From assembly GCF_000719335.1 (NCBI RefSeq), contig NZ_JOGB01000058.1:23486-87485 (forward strand): DNA of 64,000 bases, in the 5' to 3' direction. This DNA comes from Streptomyces sp. NRRL S-87 (GTDB lineage Bacteria > Actinomycetota > Actinomycetes > Streptomycetales > Streptomycetaceae). Positions 50,710 to 59,905 of the stretch are shown here, piece after piece; the stretch's first letter is position 1; every line of letters starts with the position of its first letter. The notes beneath the pieces are model-generated. The model was given only the letters and a program-made list of their open reading frames with translations. It was not told the DNA's origin and ran no database searches. A program made the translations under genes and the position numbers.

Positions 50710-50742
50710 CCGCCGCCGGGCCCCCAGCCGGCCCGGCGGCGG
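50710..50742. terminator. Bidirectional terminator between DUF5949 and P450 genes
   Basis: A perfect 13-bp stem (CCGCCGCCGGGCC with its complement) surrounds a 7-nt loop between convergent genes. Confidence 0.75.
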
Positions 50743-50771
50743 TCGTGGGACGCCTTCGGCCGTCGACGGGC

Positions 50772-52040
50772 TCAGGCCTCGGCGGGCCCCTCGCCCGGCA
50801 CCGAGAACGCGAACCGCAGCGAGCGGACCCGGTTGTCGAAGTTGGAACCCGCCAGGTCCGGCAGGCCCACCGCCCGCAGCCCGACCGGGCGCGTCAGCAA
50901 CTCCCGGAACAAGGCCTTCATCTCCACCCGCGCCAGGTGCGCGCCCAGGCAGAAGTGCGGTCCGCCGCCGCCGAACCCCAGGTGCGGGTTGGGATTGCGG
51001 GTGATGTCGAAGGCGTCCGGGTCCGGGAAGACGTCCCCGTCGCGGTTGGCGGAGGCGTAGTACAGCACGACCTTGTCGCCGGGCGCGTACGTGCGGCCGC
51101 CCAGGGTGTGCTCGCAGGTCACGGTCCGGCGGAACTGGATGATCGGGGTCGAGTGCCTGATCATCTCGTCCACCGCCCCGTCGGCGTACCGCTCGAAGTC
51201 CGACAGCAGCAGCTCGCGCTGCTCGGGGTGGTCGGTGAGCAGGCTCAGGCCGTGTGTGATGGCGTTGCGGGTGGTCTCCACCCCGGCCACCATCAGGAGC
51301 GAGAAGAACGCGCCGAGCTGCCGGGCCCCGAGGGCCTGCCCGTCCACGTTCGCGCACACCAGCGCGGAGATCAGGTCGTCCGCCGGGCGGCGGCGCCGCT
51401 CGCGGCCGATGCCGGCGACCATGCGCTGCATCCGGGCCAGGGCCCGCAGCCCGCGGCCGGGCATCCGCAGCCGGGCCGTCAGGCCCCGCTCCACGCCGAT
51501 GTTCTCGGAGGCGTGGTCGACGCGGTCGGCGATCTCCCGCCGGAACTCCTCCGGGATGCCCATCATGTTGCAGATGACCTCCAGCGGCAGGCGGGAGGAG
51601 ACGGCCGAGACGAACTCGTCGGGCCGGGCGTGCAGCATGTCGTCCACGATCCGGGCCGCCACCTTGTGGATGTCCCGCTCCGCCTCGGCCAGCAGCCGGG
51701 GCGTGAAGGCGCGCGAGACGATCCGGCGCAGCTGGGCGTGCTCGGCGCCGTCGAGGTTCACCATCGAGTCGCCGAACAGGGCCCGCACCCAGCGGGCCGG
51801 CTCGGGCGTGGTGACCCCGGGGGCGGACGCGAACACCTTCGGCAGCCGGCTGGCCTCCTGGACGTCCGCGTGCCGGACCAGTGCCCAGTGGCCGCGCTCG
51901 GGCCCGCGCCAGGACGCCGCCCGCTCGCGGAAGTACACCGGTGCGTCGAGGGCGCGCAGCCGCGCGAACTCCCTGAGCTGGTCGGCCGGGGGCTGCTGCC
52001 AGAACGCCGGATCGGCGAGGTTCCCTGTCACGGCCGTCAT
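50772..52040 (-). CDS. Cytochrome P450
   Basis: This 422-residue P450 has the I-helix oxygen motif LMVAGVETTRNAI, the K-helix ExxR in DEMIRHSTP and the heme loop FGGGGPHFCLGAHLARVE with the Cys ligand. The heme loop and NMMGIPEEFR resemble the CYP124/CYP125 group, which hydroxylates sterol or lipid tails, but the subfamily is uncertain. No ferredoxin gene is adjacent, so electrons come from a remote partner. The ATG at 52040 fits the usual N-terminal length. Confidence 0.9.
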   Translation of the reverse strand: MTAVTGNLADPAFWQQPPADQLREFARLRALDAPVYFRERAASWRGPERGHWALVRHADVQEASRLPKVFASAPGVTTPEPARWVRALFGDSMVNLDGAEHAQLRRIVSRAFTPRLLAEAERDIHKVAARIVDDMLHARPDEFVSAVSSRLPLEVICNMMGIPEEFRREIADRVDHASENIGVERGLTARLRMPGRGLRALARMQRMVAGIGRERRRRPADDLISALVCANVDGQALGARQLGAFFSLLMVAGVETTRNAITHGLSLLTDHPEQRELLLSDFERYADGAVDEMIRHSTPIIQFRRTVTCEHTLGGRTYAPGDKVVLYYASANRDGDVFPDPDAFDITRNPNPHLGFGGGGPHFCLGAHLARVEMKALFRELLTRPVGLRAVGLPDLAGSNFDNRVRSLRFAFSVPGEGPAEA

Positions 52041-52180
52041 CCTCACGTGCCCCGCGGGCGGTTGGGCTCCGTACGGGGACCTGGACGGCCAGATTCCCAC
52101 CAACGTGTGAGGCGCCGGGCGTTCGAGCGACGCCGTGGCGTTCGCGGGGCGGGCGCACCGGGCGGCCGCGACGACACGAC

Positions 52181-53359
52181 CTAGAGGTGCAGGTCCGCGG
52201 TGCGGGGATCGCCGCGCCGGGAGCGCTCGGCGAGCGCCACGCCCGTCGCCACGGCCAGCGCGGTGACGAGCCCGGTCGCCAGCACCGCGGCGTCGCCCGC
52301 GAACGTGCAGGCCAGCACCGCCGCGGCGGACACCGGGAGCAGGAGCTGCTCGACCGCTCCGCGTTTGAAGTGGCGGGAGTGCAGCAGCCATACGGTCGCC
52401 AGGTAGAGGGCCGTCGGCACGGTCATGGCGGCGGCCGCGGCGGTCGCGGAGATGTGCGCCTTGCCCACCGCGTGCTCGACGGCCACCTCGATGCCGGCGC
52501 CGATCGCCGCGGCGGAGGCGAAGATCACGTAATGGCCGTAACCCCAGGGTATGGCCTCGCGGTTGCCGGCCAGCCGCTCGTGCACGGGCGCCGCGAAGTA
52601 GATCCACCACGCGCCGAAGACGGTCAGCAGGCCGCCGCCCGCGATGGGCAGGAGCTCGCCCAGCGCCTCGTGCTCCTCCACGGCGGACTGCACGGCGACG
52701 GTGGCCGCGGCGATCGACTCGCCGAGCACGATGATGGTGAACAGGCCGTACCGCTCGGCGATGTGGTGCGGGTGCCACGGGGTCTGGTGGCCGCGCTCCG
52801 CGATGACCGGCACCGACAGCTCGGCCAGGACCATGACCAGGAAGAGCCAGCGTTTCGACGACTCGGGCACCGCCAGCAGCGCCACCCAGCCGAGTTGGCA
52901 GATCACCAGCCCGACGGCGTACGTCAGGGCCGTGCGCCGGGCGGGCCCCTGCTCGCAGGCGGCGGCCCGCAACCACTGGGCGGTGAGCGCGACCCGCATG
53001 ATCAGGTAGCCGATGACGGCCACGGTCCAGTCGTTGTCGTTGAACGCCTCCGGCACGCCGGCGGAGTAGACGAGCACGCCGGCGATCTGGACCAGGGTCG
53101 CCACCCGGTACGGCACGTCGTCGACGTCGTAGGCGGAGGCGAACCAGGAGAAGTTCATCCAGGCCCACCACACGCCGAAGAAGACGAAGAGGTAGCCGCT
53201 GACCCCGCTGCCGGCGTGGCCCTCGACCAGCGCGTGCACCAACTGCCGGCCCGCCGACGCGACGGCGACGACGAAGCACAGGTCGAAGAACAGCTCCAGC
53301 GGCGTGGCCGCGCGGTGCTCCTCGTGCCGGCTGCGGGCGGTCATCGGTTGGTACGCCAT
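52181..53359 (-). CDS. ltrA: Low temperature requirement A (LtrA) family membrane protein
   Basis: This 392-residue protein has about 11 helices and the LtrA signature TPLELFFDLCFVVAVASAGRQL at its start, with HIAERYGLFTIIVLGESIAA in the middle. Its function is not settled beyond a membrane role first linked to cold growth in Listeria. No good ribosome site is seen; a start at MTARSRHEEH six codons later is possible. Confidence 0.88.
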   Translation of the reverse strand: MAYQPMTARSRHEEHRAATPLELFFDLCFVVAVASAGRQLVHALVEGHAGSGVSGYLFVFFGVWWAWMNFSWFASAYDVDDVPYRVATLVQIAGVLVYSAGVPEAFNDNDWTVAVIGYLIMRVALTAQWLRAAACEQGPARRTALTYAVGLVICQLGWVALLAVPESSKRWLFLVMVLAELSVPVIAERGHQTPWHPHHIAERYGLFTIIVLGESIAAATVAVQSAVEEHEALGELLPIAGGGLLTVFGAWWIYFAAPVHERLAGNREAIPWGYGHYVIFASAAAIGAGIEVAVEHAVGKAHISATAAAAAMTVPTALYLATVWLLHSRHFKRGAVEQLLLPVSAAAVLACTFAGDAAVLATGLVTALAVATGVALAERSRRGDPRTADLHL

Positions 53360-53591
53360 ACCGCACAGCACACCAGACGGCGCCCGAACCGGCACCCCGG
53401 ACGGGCGGAACGGCTGCCGGGCCCCGCCCACCCGTGCGCGGGGGCGGGGTGACGCGGGGCCGCGCCGTACGTCCCGGCTCCCGGGGGACGAGCGCACCGC
53501 CGCGGCACCGGCGAGGTCCCGGCCGCCTCGCGGCGTTCGCCGCCGTCCTTCGCGGGCCTGATCCGCCCGGCCCCGGCCGTACCCTGGAGCC

Positions 53592-53795
53592 ATGAGCAGC
53601 ACCGCCCCGGACCCCGGACCGCGTCCCTCGACGCCCGAGCCCCGGCCGAAGCCCCGGCCGGCCCTCATCTTCGACGACCCCCTGGACCGGCAGTCCTCGG
53701 ACGACACGGACCGGGGGTGGGGGGAGCGGCCCTCCGCCGACAGCGCCGCCGACCTGGCGCGCTTCCTGGACGAGAAGCCGCCCCACCACCTCTGA
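53592..53795 (+). CDS. Small conserved-type acidic protein
   Basis: This 67-residue protein has a Pro-rich N-terminus (PDPGPRPSTPEPRPKPRP), then ALIFDDPLDRQSSDDTDRGW and a final AADLARFLDEKPPHHL that looks like a conserved helix. It ends one base before the stop of mscL on the other strand. Third positions are GC-rich, supporting coding. Function unknown. Confidence 0.7.
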   Translation: MSSTAPDPGPRPSTPEPRPKPRPALIFDDPLDRQSSDDTDRGWGERPSADSAADLARFLDEKPPHHL

Positions 53796-53796
53796 G

Positions 53797-54306
53797 TCAG
53801 TCCACGCTCGGACGCGCCGCCGGAGCACCGTCGACCTGCGCGGTGGTGTGGCCGTTGCGCTGCGCCACCAGGTGGTCGCGGATGTCCTTGAGGACCTCCA
53901 GCTCCGTGACCTCCACGACCTCCTTCACGCCCTCCTTGGCCTTGCGGCGCTGCTCCTGCCGCGCCAGGTACTTCGACATGGGCAGGACCATCAGGAAGTA
54001 GACCACCGCGGCCGTGATGAGGAACGTGAGCGCCGCGTTCAGCACCGTCCCCCACAGGATGTTCACGCCGATCGGGTCGCCGGTCTTCGGGTCGATCCCG
54101 CAGGGGCCCTTCAGGCACGAGGAGTAGACGTCCAGGCTCTTCGTGCCGATCGCGCCGACCAGCGGGCCGATGATGCCCTTCACCACCGAGTTCACGATGT
54201 TCGTGAACGCCGCGCCGATGACGACCGCCACCGCGAGGTCGACCACGTTGCCGCGCATCAGGAAGGCCTTGAACCCCGCCAGGACGCTGACCTTCTTCTC
54301 GCTCAC
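53797..54306 (-). CDS. mscL: Large-conductance mechanosensitive channel MscL
   Basis: This 169-residue channel subunit has the MscL N-terminus GFKAFLMRGNVVDLAVAVVIGAAF (helix 1 gate), the external loop SCLKGPCGIDPKTG and helix 2 (AALTFLITAAVVYFLMVLPM) followed by a charged cytoplasmic helix. It opens under membrane tension to release solutes on osmotic downshock. The C-terminus is about 30 residues longer than in E. coli. The start is GTG at 54306 (GTG at 54309 also possible) after GAGAGG. Confidence 0.94.
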   Translation of the reverse strand: MSEKKVSVLAGFKAFLMRGNVVDLAVAVVIGAAFTNIVNSVVKGIIGPLVGAIGTKSLDVYSSCLKGPCGIDPKTGDPIGVNILWGTVLNAALTFLITAAVVYFLMVLPMSKYLARQEQRRKAKEGVKEVVEVTELEVLKDIRDHLVAQRNGHTTAQVDGAPAARPSVD

Positions 54307-54444
54307 CACTGAGCCTCTCTTCCTCTGTGTCGCTGGTGCAGGACACCGAGCCGGAACCACTGGTTCCGAAAACTACGGCAGTCGAGCCGAGCCGTGTCCA
54401 ATCGAGGCACCCCGCACGGTGACGCGACTGCCCTTGTGTGCGAA

Positions 54445-55038
54445 TCAACACAGTGTCACCGCCAGCCGGGCCACCGCAGCCGCACCCACCAACGCACGCG
54501 CGGTCCCGCGCGGCACCGACAGCACCACCAGCGCCCCGCCCTCCGGGGCGCCCTCCTCCGCTTCCGGGACGCGCGCGACCCGGGCACCGGCCGCCACCAG
54601 ACGCGGCCGCTCCCGCTCGCGGCCCGGCTCGCCCGCCGCGACCACGTCCACCCGGTCCCCGGGCCGCAGCAGCCGCACGGCCGCCGCGTCCGCGATCCGC
54701 ACCGGCGCCGACACCAGCCGCTCGGCGGCCGGCGCCACCGCGGGCGGCGGCGCGGGCGGCGGATCCCCGCGCGAGGCCCGTGCCTGCGGCCCGCCCGCCG
54801 CGAGCACCGCCGCGGTCACGGCGAGCCCCACCGCCCCCGCCCGGCGCCTGCGCCGCAGCGCCCTGCGCAGCCGGTCGCGGCCGCCGCCCCGGACCCGGAG
54901 GGGCTCGAACATCGGCACCCCGCGGGGTGGGGGACACGTCACCGAAGGGGTGGCGGGGACCGCGGAGGAAGGGGTGGAAGGGGCCGCGGAGTAAGGGGTG
55001 GAAGGAGAGGAAGGGGAAGGGGAACCGGACACGGACAT
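54445..55038 (-). CDS. SAF-domain (CpaB/RcpC-like) protein
   Basis: This protein has a basic stretch and single membrane helix (AGAVGLAVTAAVLAAGG), then a SAF domain with LVSAPVRIADAAAVRLLRPG and DRVDVVAAGEP, ending ALVVLSVPRGTARALVGAAA. It resembles Flp pilus assembly CpaB proteins, though no pilus genes are visible here. The first 42 codons are Ser/Thr/Pro-rich from a purine-rich DNA repeat (54950-55020); a start at MFEPLRVRG (54912) is equally possible. Confidence 0.72.
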   Translation of the reverse strand: MSVSGSPSPSSPSTPYSAAPSTPSSAVPATPSVTCPPPRGVPMFEPLRVRGGGRDRLRRALRRRRRAGAVGLAVTAAVLAAGGPQARASRGDPPPAPPPAVAPAAERLVSAPVRIADAAAVRLLRPGDRVDVVAAGEPGRERERPRLVAAGARVARVPEAEEGAPEGGALVVLSVPRGTARALVGAAAVARLAVTLC

Positions 55039-55071
55039 CGCGAACACCGCCGATCGTCGTCGCAACGCAAA

Positions 55072-55106
55072 GGGCCTGCCCCGGACACCGCGTCCGGGAC
55101 AGGCCC
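55072..55106 (-). terminator. Terminator after the MTA phosphorylase gene
   Basis: A 15-bp stem with one mismatch (GGGCCTGCCCCGGAC with its partner) is followed on the minus strand by TTTG. It separates the phosphorylase from the SAF gene. Confidence 0.65.
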
Positions 55107-55141
55107 AGGTTCGACGAAACCGCCCGGGCCCCGCCCCGGCC

Positions 55142-55168
55142 TGTGGACAACCCACGGCCTGTGGACAA
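55142..55168 (-). promoter_or_regulatory. Two DnaA boxes
   Basis: TGTGGACAA occurs at 55142-55150 and 55160-55168; on the minus strand both are TTGTCCACA, the Streptomyces DnaA-box consensus. They are in the same orientation, 18 bp apart, in the short gap between the phosphorylase and SAF genes. Confidence 0.65.
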
Positions 55169-55207
55169 CGCCCTCACCCTCACGAGTGAGCGGTCGGCGA
55201 CCGCCCG

Positions 55208-56041
55208 CTACGGCAGCTCGATGCCCAGGTCCCACCCGTCGTGCGCGTGCGTGCACAGGCACGCGCGGTCCTCGTTCCGCGGCAGCGCCTCCACCGCGTC
55301 GAACAGCACCGACCGCAGCCGACCGATGTTCTCCCCGAACACCTTCAGCACCTCGGTGTGCGAGACGCCCTCACCGGTCTCCGCCCCCGCGTCGAGGTCC
55401 GTGACCAGGGCCATCGACGTGTAGCAGAGCCCCAGCTCGCGGGCGAGCACCGCCTCCGGGTGTCCGGTCATGCCCACCACCGACCAGCCCATCGCCGCGT
55501 GGAACCGCGACTCGGCCCGGGTCGAGAAGCGGGGCCCCTCGATCACGACCATCGTGCCGCCGTCCACCGCGTCCCAGTCGCGCCCCCGCGCCGCCGCCAG
55601 CGCCGCCTGCCGGCCCACCGGGCAGTACGGGTCGGCGAAGGTCGTGTGGACCACGTTCGGGACGCTGCCGTCCGGCAGCGGCTCCCCGTCGAAGAAGGTC
55701 TGCGCGCGGGACTTCGTACGGTCGACCATCTGGTCCGGCACGAGCAGCGTGCCCGGACCGTACTCCGGCCGCAGGCCGCCCACCGCGCACGGACCCAGCA
55801 CCTGGCGCACGCCCACCGAGCGCAGCGCCCACAGGTTGGCCCGGTAGTTGATCCGGTGCGGCGGCAGGTGGTGCCCCCGCCCGTGCCGCGGCAGGAACGC
55901 GACGCTGCGGTCCGCGATCCGTCCGAGGTAGAGCGCGTCGCTGGGCTTTCCGTAGGGCGTCTCGACCGTCAGCTCCGAGACGTCCTCCAGGAAGGAGTAG
56001 AAGCCCGAGCCGCCGATGACGCCGATCTCTGCATGCACCAT
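55208..56041 (-). CDS. S-methyl-5'-thioadenosine phosphorylase
   Basis: This 277-residue enzyme splits methylthioadenosine with phosphate into adenine and methylthioribose-1-phosphate in the methionine salvage route. It shows IGVIGGSGFYSF, PRHGRGHHLPPHRINYRAN, GTMVVIEGPRFSTRAES and VVGMTGHPEAVLARELGL, typical of trimeric MTA/purine nucleoside phosphorylases; VTDLDAG near the end holds the base-contacting Asp region. The ATG at 56041 fits the family N-terminus. Confidence 0.92.
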   Translation of the reverse strand: MVHAEIGVIGGSGFYSFLEDVSELTVETPYGKPSDALYLGRIADRSVAFLPRHGRGHHLPPHRINYRANLWALRSVGVRQVLGPCAVGGLRPEYGPGTLLVPDQMVDRTKSRAQTFFDGEPLPDGSVPNVVHTTFADPYCPVGRQAALAAARGRDWDAVDGGTMVVIEGPRFSTRAESRFHAAMGWSVVGMTGHPEAVLARELGLCYTSMALVTDLDAGAETGEGVSHTEVLKVFGENIGRLRSVLFDAVEALPRNEDRACLCTHAHDGWDLGIELP

Positions 56042-56223
56042 GCCGTTCACCCTAGCGGGGGAACGCCGCGGTCCGGTCGTCAGGAAAGTCGCGGAAGTCA
56101 CGAAGGTCGCGAAGGCCCGGAAAAGGCCTGGAACGCCGCGGCCCCGGCGCATTCGCGCCCGCCACGAGGCCCCCCACGCCCGCCACGAGGCCCCCCGCAC
56201 GCGCCCCGAGGCGCCCCGCACGC

Positions 56224-56262
56224 CGAAGGCCCCGCCGTCCCGGAGGACAGGCGGGGCCTTCG
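56224..56262 (-). terminator. Terminator of the FmdB gene
   Basis: A perfect 13-bp stem (CGAAGGCCCCGCC with its complement) surrounds a 13-nt loop, about 20 bases after the FmdB stop on the minus strand. Confidence 0.7.
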
Positions 56263-56280
56263 CAAGGCATGGCGCGCGGA

Positions 56281-56583
56281 TCAGGCCGCGGAGCTGCTGC
56301 TCGAAGCACTCGAAGAGCTCGAGGAGCCGGAGCTCGACGTCGAGGCCGTGGTGGTGCTCGACGAGGACGACGCGGGCTTCGAGGCCGGCGTGCTGCTCGA
56401 CGACGCGCCGCGGCTGTCGTTGCGGTAGAAGCCGGAGCCCTTGAAGACGATGCCGACCGCCGAGAACACCTTCTTGAGGCGTCCCTTGCAGTTCGGGCAC
56501 TCGGTCAGGGCGTCATCGGTGAACTTCTGCACCGCCTCGAGGCCTTCGCCGCACTCGGTGCACTGGTACTGGTAGGTCGGCAC
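56281..56583 (-). CDS. FmdB-family zinc ribbon protein
   Basis: This 100-residue protein has a zinc ribbon with two knuckles (YQYQCTECGEGLEAVQKFTD and ECPNCKGRLKKVFSAVG) as in FmdB regulatory-type proteins, then GIVFKGSGFYRNDSR and a tail of almost only Ser/Thr/Ala. Serine-rich tails of varied length are usual in actinobacterial members. Function is not firmly known; nucleic-acid binding is supposed. Confidence 0.9.
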   Translation of the reverse strand: MPTYQYQCTECGEGLEAVQKFTDDALTECPNCKGRLKKVFSAVGIVFKGSGFYRNDSRGASSSSTPASKPASSSSSTTTASTSSSGSSSSSSASSSSSAA

Positions 56584-56650
56584 GAATTTCCTCCTGGCAC
56601 TCTGACTCGATGAGTGCTAACGACGTTCCATGGTGACGTATTCCGACCGT

Positions 56651-58072
56651 TCAGTCCACCGTCACCGGCACGCGGTGACCGACACCACGCTCGGCGGACT
56701 GCTCCACGACCCGCTTCGAGGACCGCTCGACGACCCGCTCGGCGGACCGCTCCACGACCCGCCGGGCGGGGCGCTCGGCGGCCCGCTGCACGGCCCGCTC
56801 CGCGACCGGCTCGCCGACCGTCGGCGCCGAAGCGCCCACGATCCGGCTCGGCGCCTTGGGCGCCAGCTTGGCGCGCAGCGCCAGCAGGGTCACCAGCGCC
56901 AGACCGGTCGCCGCCAGCGGCACCAGGAAGCCCGCGCCGGACCCGTGCGCGTCGGCCAGCCGGCCCGCCACGGTCACGGCCACGGCCTGGCCCAGCGCGA
57001 CGGCGCCGGTCAGCCAGGTGAAGGCCTCGGTACGGGTCGCGGCCGGCACCAGCTTCTCGACCAGCGTGTAGCCGGTGATCAGCGCCGGGGCGATGGACAG
57101 GCCGACCAGCAGGCCCAGGCCGCCGAGCAGGACGGCGGAGTGCGCGGTCCACAGCAGCGAGGCGGCCGCGGTCAGGGCGGCGTAGCCCAGGATCAGGCGG
57201 CGGCGCGGGCCGATCTTCCAGGCGATCGCACCGCACGCGATGCCCGCGATCATGTTGCCGGCCGCGAAGACGCCGTACAGCACGCCGTTCAGGCCCGGGT
57301 TGCCGATCTCCTCGGAGAACGCGGTCAGCGACACCTGCATGCCGCCGAAGACCGCGCCGATGCCCAGGAACGCGACGATCAGGACGCGCACGCCCGGCAC
57401 GGACAGTGCTGAGGCGTGCTTCTCACCGGTCGCGGCCGTGCGGCCGACCGGCTCGGGCTGGGTGGCGCGCCGGGCGGCGAACAGCAGGCCGCCGAGCAGG
57501 GTCAGGGCGGCCTCGGTGGCCAGGCCGGCGGCCGGGTGCACGCCGGTGCACAGCGCGGTGGCCAGGACCGGGCCGACGACGAAGGTGAACTCGTCCGTCA
57601 CGGACTCGAAGGCCGCGGCGGTCGCCAGCAGCGGCGAGCCCGGCTCCAGGCGCGCGGCCCAGCGGGTCCGCACCATGGGGCCGACCTGCGGCACGGACAT
57701 GCCCGCCGGCACGGCGGCCAGCGCGAGCGCCCACAGCGGCGCGCCCAGCAGCGCGAGCACGGTCAGCGCGCTCACGGCGGCGGTGTGCGCGAGGACGCCC
57801 GGGACCAGGACGGCGCTCTGGCCGAAGCGGTCGGCCAGCTTGCCCATCTGCGGGGCGAACAGGGCCATGGAGACACCGGTGACGGCGGCGACGACGCCGG
57901 CGCTGCCGTACGAGCCGGTGGTGTGCTGGACGAGCAGGACGATGCTGATCGTCAGCATCGCGAACGGCTGCCGGGCGGCGAACCCCGGGAGCACGAAGCT
58001 GAGGGCGCCGGGCGTGCGCAGGAGTTGCCCGTAGCCCGGGCGGGACGTCTCGGTCGTGACCGCGGATGCCAC
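56651..58072 (-). CDS. MFS transporter (12 helices)
   Basis: This 473-residue protein has 12 hydrophobic segments with VVAAVTGVSMALFAPQMGKL and KLADRFGQSAVLVPG after helix 2 (the motif A position). The last ~60 residues are an Arg/Val/Glu-rich repeat (RRVVERSAERVVERSSKRVV) that looks like a charged helix in the cytoplasm. The gene family is a general exporter; the substrate is unknown. The upstream 276 bp hold an inverted repeat GGTGTGCC/GGCACACC at 58271-58304. Confidence 0.87.
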   Translation of the reverse strand: MASAVTTETSRPGYGQLLRTPGALSFVLPGFAARQPFAMLTISIVLLVQHTTGSYGSAGVVAAVTGVSMALFAPQMGKLADRFGQSAVLVPGVLAHTAAVSALTVLALLGAPLWALALAAVPAGMSVPQVGPMVRTRWAARLEPGSPLLATAAAFESVTDEFTFVVGPVLATALCTGVHPAAGLATEAALTLLGGLLFAARRATQPEPVGRTAATGEKHASALSVPGVRVLIVAFLGIGAVFGGMQVSLTAFSEEIGNPGLNGVLYGVFAAGNMIAGIACGAIAWKIGPRRRLILGYAALTAAASLLWTAHSAVLLGGLGLLVGLSIAPALITGYTLVEKLVPAATRTEAFTWLTGAVALGQAVAVTVAGRLADAHGSGAGFLVPLAATGLALVTLLALRAKLAPKAPSRIVGASAPTVGEPVAERAVQRAAERPARRVVERSAERVVERSSKRVVEQSAERGVGHRVPVTVD

Positions 58073-58348
58073 GGCCTTGCCTTTCTGCCGCCTGGTAGAG
58101 CCCCCCGGCTGCGACGGCGCCGCTTTGTGAGCGGTGCCCGTATGCGGGAGCCCCGAGAGCTGTCCTCATGCGCAGAACCGAGTGATACCTGGGCCCACCA
58201 CTGCGGGAGGAGGGCCACGGCCGCCGAGCGGTCGCGCCAGCTCTGCGTCAGGCAGAGTTGGTTCGATATAGGTGTGCCCCCATGGTACAGGCACCTGGCA
58301 CACCGTGCCCTTGTGATTCCGCCGACAAATGGCGAGTTTCACCTAGGA

Positions 58349-59905
58349 TTAATGGGCCGTTCGCCTATTTCGACCTCTAGATCCACCGGAATTCGAGGCT
58401 CCGCCGTCGCTTTCGTTCCCCCCGGTGCCCAGCCAGCCGGCCAGCTTGCCACCGCGTGCCACCGCCCGCAGCCTGGCCTCGGCCGCGTCCCGTACCGGAT
58501 CGGTGGCCACCACCAGAAGCTCGTCCCCGCGCCGCAGCACCGTCGCCGGCAGCGGAACGAAGCTCCTGCCGTCCCGCACGACCAGCGTCACGGAGGCGCC
58601 GGCCGGCAGCCGCAGCTCGCTGACCTCGACGCCGTGCATCCGCGAGCCCTCGGGGATGGAGAAGGAGAGCAGGTGCCCGCGCAGCCGCTCCAGCGGCGCC
58701 GACTCGATGCCGAGGTCGGTCGGGGCGCGGTCCGTGCCGAGGTCGAGCTTGCGGGCCAGCCAGGGCAGCGTCGGCCCCTGCACCAGCGTGTAGACGACGA
58801 CCAGCACGAAGACGATGTTGAAGACCCGGTCGCTGCCCTCGATCCCGGTCACCAGCGGGATCGTGGCCAGGATGATCGGGACCGCGCCGCGCAGGCCCGC
58901 CCACGACATCAGCGCCTGCTCGCGCCACGGTATGCGGAACGGCGCCAGGCTGACCATGACCTCCAGCGGACGCGCCACCAGCGTCAGCACCAGCCCGACC
59001 AGGACGGCCGGCCAGAAGTCGTCGACCAGCTCGTGCGGGGTGACCAGCAGGCCGAGCAGCACGAACATGCCGATCTGGGCGATCCAGCCCAGTCCGTCGG
59101 CGAACCCCCTGGTGGCCGGCCAGTGCGGCAGCTTCGCGTTCCCGAGCACCATCGCGGCCAGGTAGACCGCGAGGAAGCCGGAACCGTGGGCGATCGCACC
59201 GGCGGCGTACGCCACCACGGCGATGGCCATGACGGCGATGGGGTACAGGCCCGAGGCCGGCAGTGCCACGTGCCGCAGCCCGTACGCGCCCAGCCAGCCG
59301 ACGGTCAGGCCGATGGCGGCGCCGATGGCCAGCTCCAGGGCGATCTTGCCGACGAGCACGTACCACTCGTCGACCGGTCCGACCGCGGCGAAGGCCACGA
59401 CCAGGATGACCACCGGAGCGTCGTTGAAACCCGACTCGGCCTCCAGTACGCCCGTCACCCGCGAGGGCAACGGCACCTTGCGCAGCACGGAGAAGACCGC
59501 CGCCGCGTCCGTGGAGGAGACCACCGCGCCGATCAGCAGCGCCTGCCGCCAGTCCAGCCCGACCAGGTAGTGCGCGCCCGCGGCCGTCACGCTGACGCTG
59601 ACGGCGACGCCGACGAGGGAGAGCGAGCCGGCGGCGGGCAGGGCCGGCCGGATCGTGTTCCACTTCGTGCCCAGACCGCCCTCGGCGAGGATCACCACCA
59701 GTGCCGCATAGCCGATGACCTGCGTGAGCTCCGCGTTGTCGAAGACGACCCCGCCGATGCCGTCCTGTCCGATGGCGACACCCAGCCCCAGGTAGATGAG
59801 CAGACTGGGGAGGCCGCTGCGCGACGAGACGCGCACGGCGGCCACGGCGACGAGCAGGACGAGCGAGGAGACCAGCAGGAGCTCGTTGAGCTGGTGGACG
59901 GTCAG
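58349..59905 (-). CDS. CPA-type potassium(sodium)/proton antiporter with TrkA-C domain
   Basis: This 518-residue antiporter has about 12 helices, IGAVVSSTDAAAVFSVLR and ESGFNDAPVVILVVAF (the ion-site Asp region), then a TrkA-C regulatory domain (about 410-490, RMHGVEVSELRLPAGASVTL). The family trades cytoplasmic K+ or Na+ for H+ and is often nucleotide-regulated. In frame, no ATG, GTG or TTG lies between an upstream TAA and the first helix; CTG at 59905 follows GGGGGAAGGA with 7-nt spacing and gives the expected start LTVHQLNELLLV. The first GTG (59857) would delete most of helix 1. Confidence 0.85.
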   Translation of the reverse strand: MTVHQLNELLLVSSLVLLVAVAAVRVSSRSGLPSLLIYLGLGVAIGQDGIGGVVFDNAELTQVIGYAALVVILAEGGLGTKWNTIRPALPAAGSLSLVGVAVSVSVTAAGAHYLVGLDWRQALLIGAVVSSTDAAAVFSVLRKVPLPSRVTGVLEAESGFNDAPVVILVVAFAAVGPVDEWYVLVGKIALELAIGAAIGLTVGWLGAYGLRHVALPASGLYPIAVMAIAVVAYAAGAIAHGSGFLAVYLAAMVLGNAKLPHWPATRGFADGLGWIAQIGMFVLLGLLVTPHELVDDFWPAVLVGLVLTLVARPLEVMVSLAPFRIPWREQALMSWAGLRGAVPIILATIPLVTGIEGSDRVFNIVFVLVVVYTLVQGPTLPWLARKLDLGTDRAPTDLGIESAPLERLRGHLLSFSIPEGSRMHGVEVSELRLPAGASVTLVVRDGRSFVPLPATVLRRGDELLVVATDPVRDAAEARLRAVARGGKLAGWLGTGGNESDGGASNSGGSRGRNRRTAH

